Source: Priapulus caudatus (lineage: Eukaryota; Priapulida; Priapulimorpha; Priapulimorphida; Priapulidae). Taken from it: a stretch of DNA of 24,432 bases. The notes beneath the pieces were generated by a model, which ran no database searches, had not been told where the DNA came from, and was given only the letters and a program-made list of their open reading frames with translations. A program made the position numbers and the translations under genes. The stretch covers positions 307,849-332,280 of the forward strand of contig NW_014577257.1 of assembly GCF_000485595.1 (NCBI RefSeq), given 5' to 3'. Numbering within the stretch: the first letter of the stretch is position 1; each line of letters begins with the position of its first letter. Positions 1-10,434 of this stretch are shown piece by piece.

Positions 1-2250
1 TGGACAACGTTACCTGAACACACGTCTGGCTACGTTACCAGGATACCTTGAGCAACGTCACCTGATGTCTGGCCACGTTACAGGATCCGGAGCACGTTAC
101 TGATTCTGCACGTTAACAGAACCTGACACGTTACCTGATGTGCCTGGCCAGCGCTACAGGATACCTGACACAGTACCTGATGTCTGGCCACGTTATCAGA
201 ATACCTGACACCGTTACTCTGCATGTCTGCCACGTATAGCAGGATACCCTGGACACTTACCTTGATGTCTGCCACGCTACACGATACCGGACACGTTACC
301 TGATGTCTGCCGACGTAACAGAATACCTGGACAACGTTACCTAGATGCCTGGCCACGTAACAGATACCTGTACCGTAACCTATGTTGTCTACGTTAACAG
401 GCTAGCCTGGACACGCTTACCTGATTCTGGCCACGTACAGAATGACCTGGACACGTTACTCTGCATGTCTGCTACGTACCAGCTACCTGGACACTTCCCC
501 TGATGTCTGGCCACCTAGAGGATACCTGGTACAACGTTACCTGATGTCTGGCGCACGTTACAGGATAGCCTTGACACGTTACCTAAATAGTCTGGCCATC
601 GTTACAGGATACGGCTGTACAGGTAACCTGATTTTGTTCTACGTTTTTACAGATATCTGGACACGTACCTGATGTCTGGCCACTTACAGAATACCTGGAT
701 CACGTTACCTGATGATTGGCTACGTTACAGGATAACCTGCGACACGTACTTTTTGATTGTCTGGCCACATTACAGATACTGGACACGTTACCTGATGTCT
801 GGCCACGTTACAGGATACCTGGACACGTTACCCTGATGTCTGGCCAGGTTACAGGATTCCTGTAACAGGATACCTAGACACGTTACCTGACGTCTGGCCC
901 ACGTCCAGATACCTGGACACGTTACTGATGGTCTGCCACCGTTACAGAATCTGGACACGTTACTGATGTCCTGGCCACGTTACAGATACGTGACACGTTA
1001 CCCTGATGCTGGCACTACGTACAGGATACCTGACACGACTGATGTCTTGGCCACATTACCAGATACCTTTGGACACTTACCTGAATGTCCTGGCCAAACG
1101 TTACAGTATACCTCGGACACGTTACCTGATGTCTGGCCAGGTACAGATCCTGTAACAGGATACCTAGACACGTTACCTGACGTCTGGCCACGTTACAGGA
1201 TACCTGGACTCGTTACCTGCATGTTCTGGCCCGTTACAGGAACTCTGGACACTTATCTGATTCCCGCTACGTTACAGGATACAGACACGTTACCTGGAGT
1301 GTCTGGCACGTTACAGATACCTTGACACGTTACCTAATTCTGCACGTACACGATACCTGGAAACAGTACTGATCCTGGCTACGCTAACAGAATACATGGA
1401 GCACTTTTACGGGATGTCTGGCCATTACAAAATACTGACAACGTGACCTGATGCACTGGCCAACGTTACAGAAATACTCGGGCACGTTACCTGATTCTGG
1501 CCACGTGTACAGGATATCTGGACACGTTTACCTATTTCTGGCCACGTTTACAGAATACCTTGACACGTGTTACCTGATGTCTGGGCTACGTTACAGCGAT
1601 ACCTGGACACGTTACTGATGTCTGCCAACATTACAGGATACTTTGGACATCTTACCTGACTGTCTGGCCACGTTACAGGATACGCTTGACACGGTACCGA
1701 TGTCTGCCAGGTTAACCAAGGATCCTGTAACAGGATACCATAGACACGTACCTGACGTCTGCCACGCTACAGGATACCTGGACTCGTTACTGATGTCTGG
1801 CCACCGTTACAGGATACCTGGACTACGTTATCTGATGTCTGGCTTATCGTTACAGGAACCAGGAACACGTTACCTGATGTTGGGCCACGTTACAGGATAC
1901 CTTGACACCTACCTAATGTCTGGCCACGTACAGATACCTGAAAACGTTACCTGGATCCTGGCTACGTTACAAGAATACATGGACACGATACCGAATGTCT
2001 GGCCACGTTACAGAATACGCTGACACGGACCTGAACATGCACTGCCCACGTTTTGTTTGGGTTTTACAGATACCTGGACACGTTACCTAGAATGTCTGGT
2101 CCAGCTTTACAGGAATACCTGACACTTACCTGATGTCTGCCACGTTCACGATACCTGACACGTTACCTGATGTCTGCCCGGCACGTTACCCCAGAATGCT
2201 TGCTCACCCGTTCCACAACCGTTACAGGCGTCTGACTACGTTAACGAGCA
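1..2250. repeat. Satellite of alternating 20-bp half-units (about 40-bp repeat)
   Basis: The whole stretch is made of a roughly 40-bp unit that can be read as two related 20-mers, ACGTTACAGGATACCTGGAC alternating with ACGTTACCTGATGTCTGGCC. Both share ACGTTAC, a central GAT and CTGG, which suggests an ancestral 20-mer that dimerised. About 55 copies fit in the array. Almost every copy carries one or more single-base insertions or deletions, so the reading frame is random and ORFs here are meaningless. Variant copies recur at about 290-bp multiples (see findings). The array continues off the left edge and fades out near 2250. It could be a genuinely diverged satellite, or a homogeneous one blurred by sequencing errors. 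Confidence 0.95.
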
Positions 2251-2712
2251 GACTACCGTAACGGCCCATCCATGTCCCTGATATCTTGTGAATTAATTAC
2301 AAACGCTAACAGCAGTGTCTAATATGATAGCCGACCACTCAACGCCTATTTCTGCTTCACTCACGACGCCGACTTCGCCGAAGCAAACGGAGAAAGTGAG
2401 CAAATATTTATACAATCACTCTAACAACGTCAATGCTACACGCGATGCCTAGTTCACTCTAATGCAGTAAAACGCCTCATTCATTTCTGCCGAAACTTCT
2501 CTACGGCTTCGTCATACATTTATTGTTTTAGCATGTACAATAACGCTTTCGAGAGGCTTTGTGATGTGATATATATATGGTGTACGTATGACGGTAAAGA
2601 GAATATGACGGCCGTTGCTCCTGCTGTCGTCACCACACCATGCCACTCAGCCGGTTTTTAACGGCGCCGAAAGAAAAATTATCGGCATAATATTTCGAGT
2701 AGCGACTCTATA

Positions 2713-2878
2713 TATAGTATGGTCGTTAAAAGATGTTGCGGGACACATTTAAAATATGAATTAATAGGCGTGAAAATAAATATAAATAATAGTATGAATT
2801 AATAGACTGTTATAGCACTATAGGATATGGTCGTTAAAATGTTACGGTAAACATGTTAATAGGAATTAATAGGGTGAC
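2713..2878. repeat. Imperfect tandem duplication, period about 106 bp
   Basis: Two segments, about 2713-2774 and 2819-2878, share the order ATAG..TATGGTCGTTAAAA, ATGTTGCGG/ATGTTACGG, ACACAT/AACATG and GAATTAATAGG(C/G)TGA. A further copy of TATGAATTAATAG lies between them. This is a local duplication in AT-rich DNA with no coding content. Confidence 0.65.
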
Positions 2879-3177
2879 TAATTGAATAATTGTGATAATT
2901 GTGTGAATTAAGATGAAAATAAGTGTGAAATAAAGTCAAAAGATAACCGACAATGGTCGCTTTTAAATTACCAACTCTAATAGAGTAAGGGGGGGGGGGG
3001 CTATTGCGAACAAAATTTTGCATGTTAAAATTACTTATTTGCGTCTTACGTTTCATCTGAACCTCTCATACATGCAGCGTATGTAACGGACCCCTCTCAC
3101 GGCCTGCTAATCCCATACCGTCTGCCGAAATTTAAACGTAACAGAGTGTAGGTAGGAAGACGGGCCGCCCAGCTTGT

Positions 3178-3318
3178 ATCAAAGGTACGCAGCTCCACGA
3201 AAGATGTTGCCCTTTATTTGTTAGTCAAACTTTATCGCTATTTACATACGTATCGCTGTCGTCGCGGATATTGAATATTTCAAGTTCAATAGTGCAAACA
3301 GATTTCTTATAATTCTAT
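3178..3318 (+). repeat. Dispersed repeat, copy 1 (flanks ATGT array)
   Basis: This segment matches 4763-4915 in the same orientation, with scattered substitutions and small indels. Shared blocks include CGCAGCTC, AAAGATGT, CTATTTACATA, GTATCGCTGTC, ATATTGAATATTTCAA and ATTTCTTATAA. The two copies bracket the ATGT/GT array, so the region arose by duplication or from insertion of two members of one repeat family. Confidence 0.75.
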
Positions 3319-3354
3319 GACAGACTACGCCAATCCGCATGTAATGTATGTAAT

Positions 3355-3980
3355 TCTTATGATGTATGTATGTATGTAGTATATTTATGTATTATGTATG
3401 TATGTATTATTATTAATTATGTATGTATGTATGTATGTATGTATGTATGTATTGTATGTATGTATTAGTATGTATGTATGGTATGTAATGTATGTTATGT
3501 ATGTAATCGTATAGTAGTATGTATGTCATCTATGATGTATTATTATGTAGTATGTATTGTATTATGATATGTATGTATGTATGTATGTATGGTATGTATG
3601 TCTGTATGTATGGTATGAATGCTCTTCATGTATGCTATGTATGTATGTATGTATGTATGTATTATGTATGTTATGTATGTATGTATTATGTATGTATGTA
3701 TGGATGTATGTATGTATGTTATGTATGTATTTATGTATGTATGTATGTATTGATGTAGTATGCTATGTATGTATGTAGTAGTATTATGCTATGGTATGGT
3801 ATGTATGTAATCGATGTATGTATGTATGTATGATATGTATGTATGGTATGTATGTAATGTATGTATGTATGGTATGTAATGTATGTTATGTATGTATGTA
3901 TGTATGTATGTGTGTGTGTGTGTGTGTGTGTGGTGTGTCGTGTTGTGTGTTGTGTGTGTTGTGTGTGTGTGTGTGTGTTG

Positions 3981-4011
<31 letters not shown>

Positions 4012-4305
4012 TTTCGTGTGGTGGTGTGTGTGGTGTGTGTGTGTGTGTGTGATGGTGTGGTGTTGTTTGTGTGTGGTGTGTGGTGTGTGTGTTGTCTGTG
4101 TGTGTGTCATGTGGTATGTATGTATTATTATGTGATATGTATGTATCGTATGTAAATGTATGTATGTATGTATGTATTGTATGTATGTTATGTATGTAGT
4201 ATGTACTGTAATGTATATGTATGTATTTATGTTGTATGTACTGTATGATGCTATGTATGTCTGTATGTATACATTCAGCATGCATGCATGTATAGTATGT
4301 CATGT
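3355..4305. repeat. Compound ATGT / GT microsatellite, about 0.95 kb
   Basis: The stretch consists of (ATGT)n with single-base irregularities, interrupted by a (GT)n-rich core at about 3909-4110, then (ATGT)n again. Long apparent ORFs on both strands (CMYV, CVCV and HTHT type peptides) are only translations of the repeat. Confidence 0.97.
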
Positions 4306-4750
4306 ATGATCTTATCTATCTATCATATCTATATAATATAGTAATTAAATATAATATATACAATAAATATATATATCTATTCCAGTCTAATCTATATCGA
4401 TCAAAATAAGATACAGATGAAAAAGCAACCCATCTATCTTCTCCCTCTGCTCTCGCCTCTACCTACATATATATTTATATATATAGTATATGATATATCA
4501 TATATATATATATATATGCATATATAATCAGACAGTGAGATAAATAGGGTATTATCTATTCCTATGAATAGATTCCCTATTGTCTACTCCTGATATATGA
4601 TATATATATATATAGTATATATTATATTATATTCTGCTTTATACAGGGATCAACAACAAAAACATCATCCAATAAGCAGCAATAACAAACTGAACAACGA
4701 ACAACACCACGCAACAGAACAACCAAAACAACAGTAGGAGGAAGGACCAG
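4306..4750. repeat. AT-rich simple-sequence region (TATC/TATA)
   Basis: Short TATC and TA runs (4313-4400, 4467-4520, 4590-4632) are separated by unique AT-rich sequence. They are followed by an A/C-rich stretch (4640-4740) dominated by AACAAC- and AGCAA-like words. No gene is visible. Confidence 0.7.
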
Positions 4751-4762
4751 GACCAGCCTGGC

Positions 4763-4915
4763 AAGTAGCGCAGCTCGCGCAAAAGATGTCGCTCCTTATT
4801 TGTTTAGTTCAAACTTTTATCCATCAACTATTTACATAGTATCGCTGTCATCGCTATATTGAATATTTCAAATCCCGAATCGTGGCAAACATATTTCTTA
4901 TAAGTCTATTGAAAA
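4763..4915 (+). repeat. Dispersed repeat, copy 2 (flanks ATGT array)
   Basis: Second copy of the repeat at 3178-3318, in the same orientation, with most shared blocks in the same order. Its divergence looks higher than single-base read error alone would give. Confidence 0.75.
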
Positions 4916-4999
4916 AATGCATTCCATGTAAACTATAACACAAAGAGTACAAGCAATACCAGTCCGATGGCCCTACGGCTTCAATCAATTCAATGCTAA

Positions 5000-5031
5000 T
5001 CTATCTATCGTATCTATCTATCTAATCATAG

Positions 5032-5078
<47 letters not shown>

Positions 5079-5097
5079 CCTATCTATCTATTCTATC

Positions 5098-5150
<53 letters not shown>
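5000..5150. repeat. TATC tetranucleotide array followed by a TA tract
   Basis: (TATC)n runs from about 5000 to 5098 with a few interruptions. It is followed directly by about 48 bp of pure TA at 5102-5149. Such pure tracts are usually length-polymorphic. Confidence 0.97.
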
Positions 5151-5153
<3 letters not shown>

Positions 5154-5600
5154 GATCTTTATGGGCTGGTCAGCAAAACCTGTATATTGACTGCCGAAAT
5201 TACTTTCTTTGCTAGCGGTGTGACAAGGAATTTTACCAATCGTATCTGTAAAACTATCTGAATAATTAATTACTCCTACGGGCTGTGTCATGAAAATTGC
5301 TGCGTGGATTGGTGGCCGGGTCAATTTATAACATTGCACTTTTAGTATCAACTGGTAAGATTTAAACCAAACATTTCGGAAAACCTATTCAGTCACTACT
5401 ATTGGTTCATTATATATTTTTGGTTTCTTATTATTATTCGTATTAGATTTGTAGACTCCATAGCGTATGAGTGATGAACAAATAGGTGTATGATAGCTGA
5501 GCTAGCCGAGTGATAATGCTCGTCGAACCCACACGGAGTAGAGCAGTGGATCTGCGTCCAGTAGAAGCGGTGCATGCCTCCGCTGAGGGGGGTAAGGGGG
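5151..5600. other. Unique intergenic DNA, nothing recognised
   Basis: I see no family-like ORF, tRNA or structured repeat here. Short ORFs on the minus strand have no recognisable features. Confidence 0.5.
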
Positions 5601-5724
5601 GTACTGTTCACATTTCACAGTAAAAATAAACTGCTTTTCACATTTCACAGTAAAAATAATGCTCTTTTCACAGATCACGGGGATAATCCAGTTTCCATAT
5701 GTTCTTCTGCAGGTAGGGGGGTCC

Positions 5725-5738
5725 GGGGGCATGCCCCC
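5725..5738. repeat. GC-rich perfect palindrome
   Basis: GGGGGCATGCCCCC is a perfect inverted repeat set in a G-rich then C-rich context, followed by GAGAATTTTTTAAAAATT. It lies between the two TTCACA blocks. It resembles the hairpins of non-autonomous transposons, but I cannot assign a family. Confidence 0.7.
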
Positions 5739-5799
5739 CCGAGAATTTTTTAAAAATTAGGCTATATTTGGTGCATTCTGGTGAATTTTGAGGCCTGTG

Positions 5800-5819
5800 A
5801 CCGGTTTCTGGAAACCGGT
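5800..5819. repeat. ACCGGTTTC / GAAACCGGT hairpin
   Basis: A 9-bp perfect stem with a TG loop, followed by a further AAACCGG. It sits about 60 bp from the GC palindrome and belongs to the same structured segment. Confidence 0.75.
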
Positions 5820-6433
5820 GCAAACCGGCCTAAATCCGCGTCTGACATGCATAGATTCACGAAGAAAGAGACCGCTTATTCACAGTTCACAGACTAAATA
5901 AAAGCTAAATCACGCTTCACGCAAGGTGGTCCATTCACAGTTCACAAACAAAATAAATTGCAATTCACAGTTCACGAGGTATAAAAACGGCCGATCACGT
6001 TTCACGAAAATAGCTACCCTTACCCACCCTCTCCGCTGCACGTATAGTATTTATTTAGATTTAACAATGAGTGGCTTTTTCCATATGACAACCGTCACCA
6101 ATCTTCTTTCAGCCTGGAATCAGCCATGTCTCTAAGTTATGCCCAAACGTACAAGATTAACTTCGCAGATATAACTGCATGCGGTACTTCATTCGGTAAA
6201 ATCGCTAGCTTATATCGCACACGCGATACCATCAAGATGTTGTAACTGCACGGGTATTTACCAACATCTAATGTTCAATACCAATATCACATCAGTTATT
6301 ATATTCACGGATAGACAGATTTGATGTTCGTTGAAGGCAACCTTGTCGAGAGCTGCCGCAGCAACACAATCAGTTTAGCGTAGGCTAATATCGCGCACTG
6401 AATCAACATGACCCTTTCCAAGGAGGCTGACAC

Positions 6434-6455
6434 CATATATATATATATATATATA
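6434..6455. repeat. TA dinucleotide tract
   Basis: About 22 bp of alternating TA in otherwise unremarkable sequence. Confidence 0.9.
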
Positions 6456-6581
6456 CTAGCTGATAATGAATGCTTCATAATGACACGACTACTGTTACAT
6501 GATTTCTGCTAAAGCGGTTCGTCTGCAATCCGGTAGATGGCGGAAGCGCTCTCCTTCGTCACTGCGAACAGAGAACGTAGA

Positions 6582-6653
6582 TCAATATTCATATACTATT
6601 CATATACTATCAATATTCATATACTATTCATATACTATCAATATTCATATACG
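6582..6653. repeat. Short tandem repeat of ATTCATATACTAT
   Basis: CAATATTCATATACTATT followed by CATATACTAT is repeated, giving two full units of about 30 bp and part of a third. Confidence 0.9.
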
Positions 6654-6689
6654 GGCTGTGCTGGCATAGAGTCTTACAAGGCCGCCGTG

Positions 6690-6930
6690 GGCGCTCCCCG
6701 CCCCTCCGAGACTAGGCTAAGGCCCCTTCCGTTTCTTAGACTGTGGCCTTTCCCAATGTCCTAGACTACTGTATTACCCCACGCATGTTCCTTCCTTTTG
6801 TCATAGACTACGGCCTCTCCCCCCCCCACGTCCTAGCGTACCGCCTTCACCCATATACTAGGCTATATGGGCTTCCCCCATGCATGTCCTAGACTACAGC
6901 TTCCCACGTCTTATATAGACTATGGCCCTA
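6690..6930. repeat. Degenerate minisatellite around CTAGACTAyGGCC
   Basis: Words of the form CTTAGACTGTGGCC, CCTAGACTACTG, CATAGACTACGGCC, CCTAGCGTACCGCC, ACTAGGCTATATGGGC, CCTAGACTACAGC and ATAGACTATGGCCC follow one another. Spacing is irregular (about 30-40 bp), and C-rich stretches and CATG/CACG words fall between them. This is an old tandem array. No coding signal was seen. Confidence 0.65.
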
Positions 6931-6934
6931 TAGA

Positions 6935-8882
6935 AAATCATGACGGTGCAGAAAACAAAGCGTAACACAATCGACCACGATGCAACTGCATAAATTCTTA
7001 CAAAACACGCTGATCGGATTTCCAATAGAGTAAGAGTAGACCCGTGGTACATGAGTTTCGCACGACTGACACTTGTGTAGCCGGGTATCTGCTCAGAATA
7101 CGTTCTTTGATAAAAGCGAATTCGTTGCATTCGGTCATCGGATGCTGATCACTGCTTTCACCACGTGTCGACTTTTAAGAACTCATTCAATTTTAGTTTT
7201 TTTGATCTGGCAGATCCATACTTGAATTCTCGTCCCTTTGCTCAATTTAATTGTAAAATATAACTATATACAACTATTGTAAAAAAAAATTACTGCAATT
7301 TATAGTGCTTCTCTGTCGATGTTATCAACGTCAGGGTCGCTCCTTCTTTGTTGCAATCATTTTGTCTTTGGAGAATTTATGGTCTATATGGTTATAAGGT
7401 TATATGGTATTATCGGTGGGATGTTGAATTTAATATTATTATCAACTCCCTATAGATAGCGGGGAGAATGGCAGTTCCCCTTCTCAAGGTCATGACAGAG
7501 CCAACGGGAAATTACCCACTGTCGTCGACCCAGAAGACAAACCTCACGTGTTTCTCCCAAAGCACAGTGTGCTAGCTACGACGCTGATGTTGACGTGTTT
7601 TGTCACTGTCACTTACTGTCGCGTTGAATTACTAACCGCCGCCACCTACGCGGCTGAACTGGATCACTTTGACGACACATTAGCGCCCGGTGCTAGCAGC
7701 ATGAACGTCCGGCTCCACCACGCGAGTGCTATTTGGGCAAAAAAATCCCGGTAACCGGAGAGGTTTTATCGCCAGACTCGACCATACGATAGTTATTCGG
7801 TGGAACAAATTAATAGAAGCACGTTCGGTTACCCGATATACTTTGTAGCATTTTTCCGGCAACCGGGGAGTTTTTTGTACTGCGAAGTGGGCCCTATATA
7901 TACGGAGCTTTTAATGGAACATGAGCGTAGCGCGAAGTTCGTTCGAACGACGAAAAAGTTTGATCAAAGTAAAAAAATCACTCGAACGCAAAAAAAGCTC
8001 AATTCGCCGTTATCAGCAGCAGCTGCGCGGTGTATCCGTTGTTGTCGTGTATATATTAGCGTATCGAGGAATGGGTGGCATCGGGAGCCCATGCTACAAC
8101 CACCAGTGTCGGAAGTGGGTATAGGTATGGGGAAGTGCTGTAGGCTCCCTTATCGAGGCCCGATCGCGCAGTTTACTGGCTTCCAATGAGCAGTATGGGC
8201 TTCCAACTGGCTTCCTGGCTTTCCTGGCTTCCAACGTTCAGTATGTTAGAAAAACGATATTAACAATGGAGATTTGAAATGATTCATTCGTGTTTTCAAC
8301 CGTTTTCTGGTATTGATTTGATCACGCGTGGATCAATCAATGGTTATGTACGGGTTTGTACCGGTGGGGGAAATCCAAGAATGAACTGGTCGGACACAGA
8401 CGCCTACTCATATTTGAAGAGAAAAAGCATTTTCATAAAAAATACTTTAGGTTCGTGTAAATGATAAATTAGGGGTGTGTTTTTTAATTCATCTGCCTGC
8501 TCGAAAAACAAGAATATAATATGTCACCCTATACACTTCCCATTGAAATGTATAGATCACACATATATGTATATATTTCCTATATATCTGTAGATAGACA
8601 CTCAGATGCCTACCTATACTATTTTGTGCGCCAACCCGCGCTTATTTTCTATGTGCTTCCCCCGTCACCTATACTATAGACGGCAAGTGTAAATAGAAGA
8701 AGAAAATCCATAAAACGTGTTTTTCAGATTTACATAGACGAAAGAACCTGAACAGCGTTACACATCAGGCACCCTTCCATTAGTTTAATATTTGAAAGAC
8801 GTATATATAATATGAGTAAAGTTTAACAATAATATTAATACAAATCCAAAAGGAGTCTGTTAGAAACTATCTTATATCAGCT
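6935..8882. other. Intergenic region upstream of tRNA-Phe, no gene recognised
   Basis: Several short ORFs occur (for example plus 7800-8189 and 7921-8124), but they overlap in different frames, have ordinary composition and match no family I know. A small CTGGCTTCC tandem (8178-8232) is present. I would not annotate a protein here. Confidence 0.5.
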
Positions 8883-8955
8883 GCCGAAATAGCTCAGTTG
8901 GGAGAGCGTTAGACTGAAGATCTAAAGGTCCCTGGTTCAATCCCGGGTTTCGGCA
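8883..8955 (+). tRNA. tRNA-Phe (anticodon GAA)
   Basis: A complete 73-nt cloverleaf. The 7-bp acceptor stem is GCCGAAA with TTTCGGC, followed by discriminator A. The D arm is GCTC..GAGC, with the A-box region TAGCTCAGTTGG. The anticodon stem is TTAGA/TCTAA around loop CTGAAGA, with anticodon GAA at 8916-8918. The T arm is CCTGG/CCGGG around TTCAATC and includes the B box GGTTCAATCCC. There is no intron and no encoded CCA, as expected for a eukaryotic nuclear tRNA. It would charge phenylalanine for UUC/UUU codons. A run of eight T follows three bases downstream as a Pol III terminator. All stems pair, so it is likely functional. Confidence 0.97.
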
Positions 8956-8957
8956 CA

Positions 8958-8965
8958 TTTTTTTT
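8958..8965 (+). terminator. Pol III T-run terminator of tRNA-Phe
   Basis: Eight consecutive T begin three bases after the tRNA discriminator base. This is the usual Pol III stop signal. Confidence 0.9.
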
Positions 8966-9203
8966 CACCACGTAAAAATAGTCGAATCCTTATTTTTTTT
9001 TGTAATTATGCGCAGTATATACTTTCACCATAAAGTAAATATTATTAAAATTTATATAAAAAACTATTTATATACATTCACGATTACAATAGTAGGCCCT
9101 ACATTGCACATAACAATTTACATTCGGTCTGAAGACGCATGTTTCTAGAAGAAAAGATTCGCATTTCGCAAAAGAAATATTCAATTAGTAAAATTCTCGC
9201 AGT

Positions 9204-9209
9204 TTTATT
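9204..9209 (-). promoter_or_regulatory. AATAAA polyadenylation signal of the CALHM gene
   Basis: TTTATT on the plus strand reads AATAAA on the minus strand, 47 bases past the TGA stop of the CALHM gene. It is the nearest canonical signal and implies a very short 3' UTR, leaving only about 240 bp between the gene's 3' end and the convergently oriented tRNA-Phe. Confidence 0.6.
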
Positions 9210-9256
9210 CTTATGTATAGCGCTTTGATACATAGTGGCATTTGTGTAATTTGTTA

Positions 9257-9537
9257 TCACTCTGGGGGTAAACTCGGTATCGTCAAACAGGATGTCGGAA
9301 CAGTAATCATTGGAATATGTTGAAGATCGCCGCTAGATGGCGGTGCATCACCAGAATACGCCGGCGGCGGTCTTTCGCTCCAGTGCTGCGTCGCTACTTG
9401 CTCGTCTTCCAATTGCTCGCCGCCAGACAGCAGACGCTCATTCTCTTCGGCTTCCTGCCGCGCTCTCAAGCGGTCTTTCTGCTTCATAGACCACTTGTGA
9501 AGGGGCGTGAAACACGGCTCACTTTGTGGCGGTTTAG
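9257..9537 (-). CDS. CALHM exon 6 (cytoplasmic tail, stop codon)
   Basis: The acceptor TTTATAG|CT keeps the frame, giving T271-KPPQSEP. It encodes residues 271-363: [19 protein letters not shown] (basic/acidic, likely helical), [12 protein letters not shown], then a proline-rich end with RPPPAYSGD and a TGA stop. This tail is poorly conserved in the family, so it rests mainly on the in-frame splice, the open frame and the nearby AATAAA signal. Confidence 0.8.
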
Positions 9538-10294
9538 CTATAAATTTGTATACAAAAAATTGGCGGTTAACTATGGGCATATCGGTGCATGCGTTTAGCT
9601 AGCGGCCCAGCAACAGTTAATGTAAACGGGCTATAGTACTAGAGCTAGCGTTTAGCATGCACTGATGAGTCCTAGATCGCACCACTCCGAAAACAGCGCT
9701 AAGCTCCCTAACCTTTGACCTAATTCGATCAGTTTCTATCGGTAAGAACGTGTTCCCCTAACGGCAAGCTTGTACTACGTCTTTACCCTGCGTAAAGACG
9801 ACGCAGAAGACTTCTAACCAGTATAGGTGCCGCAGTTTGCTAACATAAGCCGATACATGCCCCTACATATGCCAGCGTGGACACTCCTTCTATATCTTTA
9901 ACCAATAACACATATATCAACCCAAACTTGCACTCAAACCAATTAAACAAATTTTTTCACTCGCTTCCAGGATTGACGTTCAAACAGAGACCGGCACCCC
10001 TAGACCCCACGCGACCCCATCCGACCTATCTACGAATAACATTCACGTACTTAGATTCTTAATGAAGCTGGTTTTAGCTATCCGCCGCGCGCCGGGAAGC
10101 CACTTGACGTGTCGCGGCGGACGCTGGATCTCCTCCTCGTAGTCGCTGAGCGCCAGTAGAGGAACGACGGAGATCGAGTCCCAGTCGAGCTTAGTTCTGC
10201 GCTCCTTGCTGAAGAACATCTCCGCATTAGTGGCGGCAAGGTTCTTTGCAAGTTCCTGTAATTACATTGCGTGTAAATAAAATTATATATATAC

Positions 10295-10333
<39 letters not shown>

Positions 10334-10394
10334 CGTGCGGCGTGCGTGCGTGCGTGCGTGGACACATTCACACACACGGGCGCGCGCACACACG

Positions 10395-10434
<40 letters not shown>

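Larger units (their letters stand above)
2251..3354. other. AT-rich intergenic stretch without a recognisable gene
   Basis: No ORF here has the length, composition or family resemblance of a gene. The stretch includes a short tandem duplication (2713-2878), a run of 12 G (2989-3000) and one copy of a dispersed repeat (3178-3318). I see no RNA gene. Confidence 0.6.
5607..6007. repeat. 30-bp-period array of TTCACA(N)TTCAC motifs, in two blocks
   Basis: A 12-14 bp motif of the form TTCACA-N-TTCAC-R recurs at 5607, 5637 and 5667 (exact 30-bp steps). It recurs again at 5879, 5909, 5934, 5964 and 5994 (30, 25, 30 and 30 bp steps). The 16-bp intervals are A-rich and related (TAAAAATAA in block 1, AAATAAA in block 2), so this is a degenerate minisatellite and not a CRISPR array. 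Between the blocks lie GC hairpins (5725-5738 and 5800-5819). The whole segment, about 0.4 kb, may be the core of one non-autonomous mobile element, but no termini were identified. Confidence 0.7.

Noticed and set aside
442-2023. Several 76-126 residue ORFs in the left satellite
   Set aside because: The repeat units carry frame-shifting indels, so open frames appear by chance and share only the repeat-encoded words.
3519-4303. Long ORFs on both strands (tyrosine/cysteine/valine and histidine/threonine rich)
   Set aside because: They are translations of ATGT and GT repeats and exist in several frames at once.
5725-5738. GC hairpin followed by T-rich sequence as a rho-independent terminator
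   Set aside because: The genome is eukaryotic and no transcript ends here. The hairpin is better explained as part of a repeat element.
5607-6007. CRISPR-like regular repeats
   Set aside because: Repeats are only 12-14 bp and degenerate, the intervals are related to each other, and the genome is eukaryotic. It is a minisatellite.
7800-8189. 129-residue plus-strand ORF, possible small gene upstream of the tRNA
   Set aside because: No domain, signal peptide, splice context or codon pattern supports it, and another ORF overlaps it in a second frame.
9662-9692. CTGATGA followed 20 bases later by GAAA, the core words of a hammerhead ribozyme
   Set aside because: Stem II would need GTCC to pair with ACTCC-side bases and does not. 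No stem III or cleavage-site UH with a stem I partner could be drawn around it. Probably chance.
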